The position numbers were made by a program, and so were the translations under genes. The notes below the pieces were generated by a model. That model was not told the origin of the DNA and did not search any database. It saw nothing but the letters and a program-made list of their open reading frames with translations. 64,000 nt of DNA, taken from Haliotis asinina (Eukaryota > Mollusca > Gastropoda > Lepetellida > Haliotidae). Where the stretch lies: NCBI RefSeq assembly GCF_037392515.1, contig NC_090281.1, positions 45,608,645-45,672,644 on the forward strand, read 5' to 3'. Shown here piece by piece: positions 44,471 through 56,500 of the stretch. Numbering within the stretch: position 1 is the first letter of the stretch; every line of letters starts with the position of its first letter.

Positions 44471-45063
44471 CAGTCTAAGTAAACTTAGTCTTAGTGTGTT
44501 TCGTTACACCCCACCACTAAGTCTAACAAAACCTAGTAGAAGGTCGCGTCAGGTAACCATTGAGCGACCAATGACCGTCCAATCAAACGCGAGTCGATTA
44601 AATAGATTTAACCAATCAGACAACGGCTACTATTTAGGGATCGGAGGGACTTCCAAAATATTCAGGTCACTGACACAGGTCTCCCCACAAACAAAAATCC
44701 GCATATAACACAGTTATTTGACCTGCAGTATATACGCTTTGGGTTTCTGTTGACATTGTTACTATTACATCATATTTCACTATTTTCAGAGACTGTTACT
44801 CACCGTTGTCATGGTTGTACGTACGCCGTGTACATCACCCGGAAGCGAGCGTACGCTAAATAGCATTCGGAATCGTTCGGCTACGAAACCTTTCGAGACA
44901 AAAAGTTCAAAAGGTATGTGCGAATGTCCACTTTCGCGATTTGGTAAGCTGTGTTGTGATTGGTCAATCTCAAAGGTTACCTGAAGCGACCTCCCACAAG
45001 GTTTTGTTAGACTCATAGTGGAGTGTAAGGAAAAGTACTGAGGAAAAGTTTACTTAGACTGCG
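44471..45063. mobile_element. Non-autonomous hAT-like element with 8-bp target duplication
   Basis: The ends carry inverted repeats of about 110 bp starting CAGTCTAAGTAAACTT, with matching inner blocks (gtctaacaaaacct, caggtaacc). GCTATTGA occurs directly before the left end (44463-44470) and after the right end (45064-45071, with two extra bases between). An 8-bp duplication and a CAG start fit hAT transposons. There is no transposase frame inside. Confidence 0.8.
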
Positions 45064-45071
45064 GCTATTGA

Positions 45072-45954
45072 CTATCAGCCAGAAGAACTAAAATGAGTGT
45101 TCAGTTAACAATCGATTGTTCCCTCTCCTAATTTCTACGGAAACTCTCCACCAAACTATTCTTCATCTCTCGCTACTAATTTCCCCCAAACCGTAGTAGC
45201 GTCGCACCCAAAGATACAATCCGACAACTAAAGCCCTACGTCACAAGTACTGTATTTGTATTGTAAATTTGTGATGTGTAACTAGTGCAGTACATCCTCA
45301 AACATGTAGCTACATATGTAGCCAATGAATGAATAGTCGGGTAGTCCATGCATGCAACACAAAACAAAACAATAATAGCAGGAACACTAAACTTCAAATA
45401 TGTTGCCACTCATCTCCCATTATTACCAATTCCAAGATAAAATTGGTTTCAAGCAACCGATGGTCGTACAACAGCAGAGGCTCTGTTAATAACATCCAAC
45501 GGTGTGTTCACACTATCAGCCCCTGGATCATCCAAGACTAGTTTTTTTATCTCGTGCACGCCGTCACAAACAATTGTGCAAAGTGTGGTGGTAAACATAA
45601 ACAAATATAATCGTCAAAGTCGTATTCTTAGTGCTACAGACAATATTGTATTTATCAAAGATTTTCATAGACAGATTAAATTATAATCAAGACGCTAAGG
45701 GGGTATTAAATACAATAAATGACGTTTCAGCAACAACTTTCCCAAATGAGCATTTATGGAACCTCTGAGTTGTTGGGAAGGCTATTCTGTCAAACGTGTG
45801 TATGTCTCTTATGTTGCTTTGTCAGTGTGAGGGTTAGAGTAGAGAGTTTGTACCGTGGCATACAAAGACCCGAAATCCACGTCTCCATCGATATTAAAAC
45901 TTGTCAAAGTCACGATATCCACACAACTAGGCACAAATACATATTTGTCTGCGA
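45072..45954. other. Region 3' of SMCT-B
   Basis: It would hold the SMCT-B 3' UTR on the minus strand. Plus-strand frames of 60-79 codons are without resemblance. Nothing else is recognised. Confidence 0.4.
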
Positions 45955-46113
45955 CTAAAATGGGCTCTCCTCGCCAGAGTCCGTATTTCCCATACTTCGA
46001 ATGTCGGACGGTATAAGTCTCGCAGTTTCTCGCGAGGAGGTGGTGTTCCGATGTGACGTCACTACCTCTTCTTCATCGGAAGGGTCAATGTCGTTGTCAC
46101 CCAAGCTGAAACC
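45955..46113 (-). CDS. SMCT-B exon 15, cytoplasmic tail
   Basis: 159 nt, starting GFSLGDNDIDPSDEEEVVTS and ending SGEESPF with TAG; acceptor aatgtttcag. Acidic and Ser/Thr rich. Confidence 0.87.
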   Translation of the reverse strand, partial: GFSLGDNDIDPSDEEEVVTSHRNTTSSRETARLIPSDIRSMGNTDSGEESPF

Positions 46114-46695
46114 CTGAAACATTGTTTATTAACAGTTGTAATTAAAAACTATTAATTTCATAAAGTGTCAGTAACACCAGTGTACATTTTCGAGTCTAAC
46201 TGATCCTGTATTTCAATCGCACCCTATGGCTACATCCAGCATGTGTGCATTCTTTATATTTGCATTATGGTGTATGTGTATTATAGGCCAGAGGCCTACA
46301 TTACTCTAATAAAATATGTGTCTGTATGTATGTCTGTAATTAAAAACTATTAAATTCGTAAAGTGCCACCAGCAACCGTGTATATGTCCCAGTCCCTTGC
46401 TGGCATTCGAAACAAGGACTTTCTGATCCCAAGTCGGACGCCTTGTCCACATGACCAAAAAGTTGACCCGTCACAGTGCTAGCAAGGTAAGGATGTCATC
46501 TGTGGGATGACTCAACGCCCTGTTACATACTCCCTGGAAGGCACGCACATGGCCGGTTAGCAGGGTACGGAGACATACTTTGCTCAAATATGACATACTG
46601 AACAACAAAAGTCACGCATATTTAGACGCCTGTGTTACCCACGCATCACAGAAGCGAGATGATACTGATACACAGTTTTCATTATCACCAGTAGC

Positions 46696-46727
<32 letters not shown>

Positions 46728-47547
46728 TACATCTTATATTACAAACATTTATATTACGCTAATTTCAGTTCAGTAGCTCTCTCCGAACAACTCGAGAACG
46801 AAAAGGTAAGAATTCAGTTTTGATTTGAAAATGTTCAGATTGTTAACTGTCCTCAACTCCACTGAAAGCTGAATACAGAGAGTGGGTCCTGCCACCTGAA
46901 ACGATGATCCCAAGTCTGGTACTGGACCTAACGTGTGGGACAACAAGAAGAGCAAGATTTTCAGATCAGAGGCTTCGGCTGGGCTGACATCTTGTGATCA
47001 GCTCAGACACATACTTTGGAGCTATTTAATCTATTGGATTCTGTCTGATGTGGGAAGCCAGCGTAATATCTGCAGAACAGGAGTCATGTGAGAGTATTTC
47101 AGTGATCTGGAGGCAAATCTAACAGCAGCATTTTGTACGGTTAGAGCTTTCCTACTGATGTTCCAGACCTCTGTCTTACTTACAAGTACCCGCTGGTAGG
47201 ATCCGTAGCACCTGTTGACTAGACATTTGGGCAGACAGCAACACAGGGTTCCACAGACGGGGTAGATGTAACGGGCGTCCACGTGGTGGCCATTCCAACC
47301 TAGAGGATAACGGCAAAAATTGTATAGGAAGCCATCCACTGTTAAGGTAAGGCTGCCTGTCTTAATTAACATGTGACTGAAACAGAATTTCCGTTTTGCA
47401 CAGAACATTGCGCATGTGCGGAGGAATACTTACAAGTGAACCAACTGACGATGACACCAGTCACAATCGACACTCCAACCGACACCGTTGGGTACCAGAG
47501 GAAGGACAGGCGGTAGATGAGCTTTATTCCCGTCCTGTAATGACATG

Positions 47548-47589
<42 letters not shown>

Positions 47590-50500
47590 CCACCATCATC
47601 ATCATCATCATAAAATTTGTATCGCGCCGATATCCAGCTGTTCAATGGCGCTTTGTTTTCCTCTCGATCACTGGATGTCAGTCTTAACGGCAAGTCGTAT
47701 TATCAATCTCAACTCCCTTGGGATCATACAACTCTTGCTGTCACTTGGTGTACCGATTTCATGTGGATTTCCCATTCTTACGAGGTGGTCTCATTATTCA
47801 TGAGTAAACAGGGCTACTACAGAACATAACAGAGGTTAATCGGTTGTATTAGAAAGATAAGAATTATGTTTAGTGGTGGTTTACAGAACAGGCCTTTTAT
47901 TAGACTCAGGTCGGGATACTCGGAAGAAGAGGTACACACATACAGCTGAGAATGCATGGGACGGCGGGATGGTTTACATGGAGGATTTACAGTTTCTATG
48001 ATAGAATTACACAGTGTTTTTACGACACAAATTCGTATACAGTTAAACGATTCGTTAACCGTTGGCATGGCAGCTACGAACACCTTAGCGCTAAGATCAC
48101 TCTGTACAACAGCACATGGTTTGGGGTATAACTTTTCCGATGATGTTTGAATCAAGGACAGAGAAAACTTCATCGCCAACATCACACATGTCGCTGAGAG
48201 TACACATTCTTTCTTTGAGTGGAATTTTGTGCCACCTACTTACTTCTATAGGTAAACGATGCCAGGAAATTCTAACCAAGAGACATTTAAGCAGCAGCAG
48301 TGTCACGGATGGTAGGTGGAATAGGGGGGAGTGTTCGATTCCCCACACGGTTAGAATCTCTGAAGCCCATTTCTGGTGTCCCGGCGCCAAGTCGTTTTTG
48401 GAGTAATGCTACAAGTGGCTTTAAACCCAGTTCACTCACACGCTCACTGTAACTAGCAGGAGCAGGCCTGAACAAATTGTTTTCCCTCTTTCAATAGCAT
48501 CAAGATGAGATTTTCAGAAAATTTTCAGTCTTACAGGCAATTGCCAATATTTTACCCCCTCGCTCACATAAGTATCGACACGTGGTCATTTCATTTCAAA
48601 TTTAAGATATGGTGCAATGGTTTGTACTGTGACAATAGTTAATAACTTTCATAGTACCAGTCTTCCTCAACAACACCTTCTTCAGTCTGCGGGGTGGCCA
48701 CTGTTAAGTTGAGGTGAGTGTATGTGCGAGTTTCGTTGTGGACGAAACACCCTGATGTTGATAACGGAAGCACCGGTTGAGGCGCATGTGTTACAAAGGA
48801 CCCAATCGCAATCCAGAACGTCACCGCTGTACTGATTATTGTGGCAGTTATTGCTCCCTGAAAACAAATCAAATCCATCACTTTAAAACTAAGTTCGTTA
48901 CTTTAGGAAAACAGTGGCTCAAGTGTCTGTGGTGCTGCCCTTCCTTGTGCAGAGTGAGTGAGTTTAGTTTTATGCCGCACTCAGCATTATTCCAGCTATA
49001 TGGTTCCGGTCTGTAAACATTCGAACCTGGACCAGACAATGAAGTGATCAACAGCATGAGCCTCGATGTGCGCAATAGGGAATCGATGACATGTGTCAAC
49101 CAAGTCAGCGACCCCTGAGCACCCGATCCCGTTAGTCGCCTCTTACGACAAGCATAGTCGGCTTTCATAGCAAGCAGGCCTATTCTGCTCCAGGATCTTC
49201 ACGGGTCTCATTTTGCAGACTTTTGGGAGATCAGTGTTTCGTCTTGACTACGTTTATGGGTTCGCTTGCCAGAACCATCGTGGGTTTCTCAAAACTGGTA
49301 AAGGACCGAGACCCATATCACCCCAGGCCTTAATTGTATCTTAAAGTCGTTTTTCAGTATGTGCGTCAATCCGGTAATGTAAACTTACACAGTACAGACT
49401 GTTCATATTTGTTCGCAGTTGTGTAATTTAAATGCAAGTCACTTCAGCAAAGCCACAGCTGTAGTTCTTACTATAATGGCTTAGCATAATACGCGTGAAA
49501 ACTATTGTCTCGGAACCATTCGTAACCAAGTCTTCTTGGAGGTTACGGAAAGGGCCGAGTAGTGACGAATGTCTGAAAACCACTACCTTTGTCATTCCAG
49601 CAAGCCGGATGGCGACTCGTACTCCTCTCGTCGCCATTTACGACTGGGCCTTGTCTATGCACAAAAGGGCACGAAATGAAACTAGTCTATGACTATTTTC
49701 AAGGAAAGATAACTCTGAATTTATAGACGTGTCTAAAACGCTCAAAAGAAATTTATAATAGATAACAGGACAATTTTGTAATCACGGAAATAATGATGAA
49801 TATCGATAATCGCAAAGAAATTATTTGACTTATTTCAAGTTTTCTACGCGCGCTTTTATTGGTTTGCCACGATTCGTGGCAATAACTGCGTAGACTTTAT
49901 ACGGGTACGAGTCTTCATGTGGGTCACAGATAAAAGGGATCGCGAGTAGTTACGAATGAGAACCGGTGAAGATGAAACGAGTCGTCCAGTGACAAGACAA
50001 GGGGGTTAACTCCAAACGTCTTCTCCATCTATCCATCGGTTCAAAACTGGGGTAGATGTCTGTACAAAGGCCTGAGAAAAATCCTCCATCGAAATTGACG
50101 TCTGCTTAATTTACATCCTGGTGAATGCGGTTCTGACTTTGGTCGATTGCTGGTTTTGCTGAGTATTTTACATGGATGGCGATAGTCGCCGGATGACAGA
50201 TCCAAGAGGACTTGTTCGAGCTGCTGTTGATTTGCTGGTGGAGGTTTCCGTTGTCTCATCTGTCTGTCGAGATGATCCCAGAGATGCTCTGTCGGATTCA
50301 TATCCAGACATCGTGCCAGCCAGAGCAATACGTTGATGTTCACGTTGTTGAGAGAGTCTTGTACGAGCCTGGCAGTACGCGTACTTGCACTGTCCTGTTG
50401 CAAGATCAAACCCTGTCATGTAAGTGGAAACACAAGTTATCTCTAGACTTCGTCTCTGTACATTTGAGCAGCCAAATTTCTATAAAGGATGACAAGTCGT

Positions 50501-53500
50501 GTTCTCTGTTGACCACAAATCCCGCCTAATACCATGACACCGCCGCCATCAAGAAGGTGCACCTCTTATACAGTTTGGCGCCAGTCTCTCACCCCCTAAG
50601 TCTGTAAACAAGAACTCGCCCACCATTTCGAGGTTGAAACGACTCTCGTCTGTAAACAGAACTCTGTCCCAATCACGTCGCTGCCACTGACGTACAGTTC
50701 GAGCCCGCTGCAACCTGCGTTGACAGTGTGGACGGGTCAGGGCTATTCCACGAAAGGGACTGTGACCTCTGATGCCACCCAAGCGGAGTCGTCGTGGTAC
50801 AGTTCATCTGACGATGGGGTGTACCGAGACTGTTGACGTCGCTGTGACGAATCTGTTCCGCAGGTGTATTTTTCGGATGTAGCGATTTCCAGCTGGCGTG
50901 GTAACCCTTGGCCCACCCGCTCTTGGACGGTCTTGTGTCTGACAAGCTGCAGGTGGATGCATGGCTGCAACTGAAGACTCTGCGTGATGTTGTGTCAAAG
51001 TGATGTTGTGAGGCCCCTATTTCCGCCATACCGCTGGCTCTGTCCCGTTCGGCTCGAAAACGTTAATTTAAAAGTGATATGCTTCTATTGCCCAGTAGTT
51101 TATTCTAGGATATTTGTAATCAAGATGACTTGATGCCCTTATGAGGTTAGGGTCGGTTTAAGATGTCCTTCGCACTTCTTGACTGGGTATCACCATCTTG
51201 TCCAAAGTTAATACAAGTGGTACGAGAGTTTCAACTCGGTCAAGATGGGTATGGAGTTAGAGGTGGGAAGGCATAAAGGGTCAAAGATCGTAACAACCCC
51301 GAACCCCCACCCACCCCTTCTTTGAAAATTTCTAGATCCGCTTATGTCATTTATACACAGCATAATTATTAATCACCATATTCACATAGCAGTTGTTCTT
51401 TAACAAGAAAACAAAACTTTCTATGACAGCCAATACATAGACCCAGAGACCATATAATATTATATGGTCTCTGCTAGTCCTTAGTATCTCTTAAGGATGC
51501 GTGTGTTTGTGTCTTTTGGTTACCTTGGAATTACACCCAGGACAGAACATGCCAAGGAGAAAGAGCCCCAACAGAGGACCGCCTGCCATCCCTAGCGCCG
51601 TGATCATAATCTGAAACATGGAAGATCGTGTTAGAGGTATCAACATCATCCTCTGTGATGGAGGGTATTTTGTCATTCCAAATGGTAAACCCTGTCACAA
51701 GATGAGCAAGTATGAAGGTCATCTGTGGGATAATTCTGTGTCCTGCCGCAGGTGGTTCAACCACTGAAATGTTTATACACTACAAAAGCAACTGTTATAT
51801 CTTTTTAGAGACAATCTACATGGAGAGTTATGCATGATCATGAGTCCTATTTTAACAATTTGACAAGGGTCATGTTTTCAAATATTGTTAATACAACCGA
51901 TGTCTGGGGATAATGATCAGAAGCGTCTCACCTGTAAAACTGTGTTCCCAAGAATTGATGACAAAAATGCCAATCCGATGACAATACCGCCTCCAATTAC
52001 CCCTGTTCAAGAATACCCAAAAGAAACGTATGAATGACTCTCTTTCCAGAACCTTACATATTACTAATATTTAGCCATGGGTGAGCGAGCGCATGTTCCT
52101 GACAAACCAAAGACAGGGCCAGAACAAGCTGGATTCGAACCCGCGATATGTCTCTGGGGTGCGTACTGGACGTAGCTCTCCCGCGCACCTGCACTCTCAG
52201 GAACCAAATCGGCAGCACACAGTCCTATCATCCTAATCCTAGTCCTAATCCTATCATCCACAGCGGCTTCTACCCTGAGAAACTATTAAACATGTTACGT
52301 TTGACCACTCCTAAATTGCATTATTTATTTACCTCTTCTAACAGCCCTAAAATTTTCAAGCTGAACAATGAATTTAGATCTCATGGACAGACTGCGACTT
52401 TGCAGACTGTGTGCTGCATGATCCGCTGTTTTCTCACAAATTCACTGACTGGTTTGTCTGGCGGAGATTATCTGAAAGCTGCCATGATATCGAAGGAAGA
52501 TTCGAGACTGCAGCGTAAAACGTAAAGAGTCACAGCATTCTCTCTAGATTAACGCTAACTCTTGGAATATGGAGAATTTTGATAGTAACAAATAACCACA
52601 TTTAAACTGGAAGCATAGCTGAAATAAAACCGGCTTTCTTAATTTCGAGCTTCAGCATTGTAGGGATGGCTCATCAGAAGGGGAAATAATGTGGCTCTAA
52701 GACCGTGAGACAGGCTACATTGCAGGGATGGCTCGGCAGAAGGGGAAATAATGAGGCTCTAAGACTGTGAGACAGACTACATTGCAGGGATGGCTCGGCA
52801 GAAGGGGAAATAGTGTGGCTCTAAGACTGTGAGACTGACTACATTGCAGGGATGGCTCGGCATAAGGGGAAATAATGTGGCTCTAAGACTGTGAGACAGA
52901 CTACATTGCAGGGATGGCTCGGCAGAAGGGGAAATAGTGTGGCTCTAAAACTGTGAGACAGACTACATTGCAGGGATGGCTCGGCATAAGGGGAAATAAT
53001 GTGGCTCTAAGGCTGTGAGACTGACTACATTGCAGGGATGGCTCGGCAGAAGGGGGAATAATGTGGCTCTAAGACTGTGAGACTGACTACATTGCAGGGA
53101 TGGCTCGGCAGAAGGGGAAATAGTGTGGCTCTAAGGCTGTGAGACAGACTACATTGCAGGGATGGCTCGGCAGAAGGGGAAATAATGTGGTTCTAAGACT
53201 GTGAGACAGACTACAATGAAGGGATGGCTCGGCAAAAGGGGAAATAATGTGGCTCTAAGACTGTGAGACAGACTACATTGCAGGGATGGCTCGGCAGAAG
53301 GGGAAATAATGTGGCTCTAAGACTGTGAGACAGACTACATTGCAGGGATGGCTCGGCAGAAGGGGAAATAATGTGGCTCTAAGACTGTGAGAAAGACTAC
53401 TTTCTCACATCACCCGGTGTTTTCTACCTAGTAGCTTTGCTAGACAGGCCTCTGTTGGTGGCGACAAGGTCGTCTTGCACGTCTCCAGACACGGCTTGAC

Positions 53501-56500
53501 GATATCCTCCAACAATGTGATCGACGTTGCGTTCAGACAGGACGATACTGAACTGTAGGAAAGCGACAAAACGTTTCGAAAAAATATGGTCATGAGGGCC
53601 ATTTGTGTGAACGCGTTTACTTTTCGCTTGTCGATAGTGCTGAAATATTTTATTTTATTTTACATTACAATATCGCTTTGGAGAGGAAAAAAGAAAACTA
53701 TTGAGTCTTTTTTCACATCAGCTGGTGGAATTAAAATATCATTTGTTCTGGTAGTAAGTGTAGATACACACCTGAGAGCTGCCGCGAAAATACAAGCCAC
53801 AAACAGCCCGGGTACACCTTTGATATGACCTAGGGTGTCCATTGCCAGAAAGGGAAGTAACTGAGGAGAAAAACACTGATGAGAGAGTGAGGGGGCATCA
53901 CTGAAACGCCGTGAGACAGTCAGTCCTTCGTTAAAAGTCAGTAAATAATTGATCATGTAACACCGTAAGTCGCCTAGTAAGTCGGTGAAACCGCTAGTAA
54001 TGAAGCAATTTGCCTGGTGACTCCCGCCGTGATATTGCTTGAACAGTGCTAAAAGCGGCGTTAAACTTAACTCAGTCACTGACAACAACGAGCCTTGCCA
54101 CGTGGGTAACGCTTTACAGAAAACAAAAATGGCGCTACAACTGTCGTAAGTCTGTGTTAGGTCTGGGGGTTACAATCTCTTTAGCTTTGCGATCAGGTTG
54201 TACAATTACGCATTTATAAATTAAGTCACCTTTTCTGTCAGTCGTAGGTTTTTGTTAGCTCCCACCAGGAAACATGACTTTATGCTGATCCGAGCTCCAA
54301 GATGATGCTGATACTGACGTTCCGGTATTGGTGAATCTTTGATTCGAGTAATTCAGAAAGTACCTGATCGTTTGAGATTATCTGCCCATTTAACAAGGGG
54401 TCACAGCTCCGGTAGGTGGCGTAAATCACAAGGCCGGTCAAGCATACAAGGGAGATAAGCAGGAAAGTGGCGGGAAGGCTGATGTAAAGGGCGCTGTCAG
54501 AAACGAAATACATCATTTAAGAATCATGTCCTAAAAGCAATCCTGGGACACAAAGAATAACGAACATAAATTGAAATCAGAAATGAGGTGTTGTTAATAT
54601 TAAAATCAGTTGAGATTCGAACACGACCGATGACATTGTCGTGTTCAATTATCTTATGCCAAATTAAGAATTGCAAAACTTCATCCAATGTGCTCAACAA
54701 TTCGCGCGAATTATTACTAATTCTTCTTCTCAAATCTAACTTACATCTGCGAGTTCCTGACGTTCTTGATGGACATGTATCTCTGTAACATCGTCTGATT
54801 GGCTCCATAGATCGTCAACTGACCAATGAAACTGCCGAAAACAGCTCCCCACACCGTCAGTCTCGTGAAAGGACTCGGATCAAAACTGACAAGGAGCAAG
54901 GATAGTTATTTTTGGATATTAATTAAAACGTTTACTTGTTACATGATTGATAAACTTGAGATAATAATTGGACGTGTGGGATATGGTGCTGACAAATCCA
55001 GAAACAAATTCGCGTGAAACAGGGATTTATGTCGGAATATCACTAGGTTACTATCGTAGCACATAAACTCTACATCTCTGTTAGAGAGTGAGTGACTTTA
55101 ATTTTATGCCGCACAGCGGTCTGTAAATAATCGACAGCATGAACATCTATCTACGCAAGTGGGAACCGAATGACATGTGCCAACCAAGTAACCGAACCTG
55201 ATCACCCCATCCCGTTAGTCGCCCCTCATGGGAACCTGATGATCAATTCTCACCAGGAATCTTCACAGGCAATCTTATCTATTAGGTACTGTCCAGTGAT
55301 AGATCAATTGTTGCAGCTGATTTGTCGACAGCAGTATCACAGATAGTACTCATCGATCCAGACTTTAAAAAGGTTGCAGACCTAGAATAGCACCTGACCA
55401 AAAGCACCCAAGGAGAATTCCTTTGACTTGTTTGAGTGGCATATTTAGAGGCTGGAAGTCAAATAGAATAGGTATAGGGATGACAACTTCTTTAATACTA
55501 GAACACGACGTTTCGATACCGGTTCTTGTATCGTTTTCAAGTGTTTTCATGTTTCACGCTTGCAAACGATACAAGAACTCTAGTAATCTAATATTACAGA
55601 AGCCGTCATCCATATTCTTATTCTATATGAGAATTCCTTTGTGTCATACACTAGCGGTACATGATTGGACGTATCAAGCAGAACATACAATCGAAAACAG
55701 AATTGTAGTCTTGTAGTTGCTGTTGTTGTTGCTGTTGCTGTTGCTGCTGCTACTGCTGCTGTTGTTGTTACAGGGAAAGAACACAGAAACGATTTATTAA
55801 ACGGCCATTTGATTGCACAGTTTTATCTTCTTCACAGCGAGCGTCTTAAAACGTGAAACGCCATGCAGGTCAATGACTGGGAATAACCAGTCTCGCTTTT
55901 GCGTCGATATTCCACTGGGTGTGTGAAACAAAACACTGGATATTAAATGAATGGCTTAAGCAATATCAGTGGTGACACCAGGTGTTGACACACTTTTGAG
56001 AACATAGGTTCTTACTTTAAAAAGTTTATCCTCTCTCCAAGTTCAGCAACCTCCCAAACGTGAGCGAGTCCTCCGAGTTTCTGGCATCCGATGACGATGA
56101 GAGCGATAAGGCCGCCAATGACAATAAACGTCTGTAAAGTGTCTGTCCACAATACCGCGCGGAGACCTCCCTGGAAACGTTGTGAGTGAAGATTGGTTAA
56201 TACTGCTTCTAATATTCAGTAACTACAGAAGTGCGGAGACACCAAAAGGGGTTTGGTTGGTTGGTTTGTTGTTTAACGCCACGCTCTGCAATATTCTAGC
56301 TTTATGGCGGCGGTCTATAAATAATCGAGTCTGAACCAAACAATCCAGTTGCACACAGCATGCACACTGGGATACGTAACTGGGATACGATGATGTGTGT
56401 CAACCAGTTCATCAAGCCTGACCATCCTTCGCTTTAGTCGTCTCTATCACAAGCAGGGGTTGCTGAAGAACAATTCTAACCCGAAACAAAGAAAGGGCAT

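Noticed and set aside
44421-45016. Two similar frames on opposite strands
   Set aside because: The likeness comes from the inverted repeats of the hAT-like element, not from paralogous genes.
46580-46762. Frame ending in poly-Ala
   Set aside because: Created by the (CAG)n microsatellite in SMCT-B intron 14.
47366-47803. His-rich, Asp-rich and Met-rich frames
   Set aside because: Products of the (CAT)n repeat next to SMCT-B exon 13; only the exon 13 part is coding.
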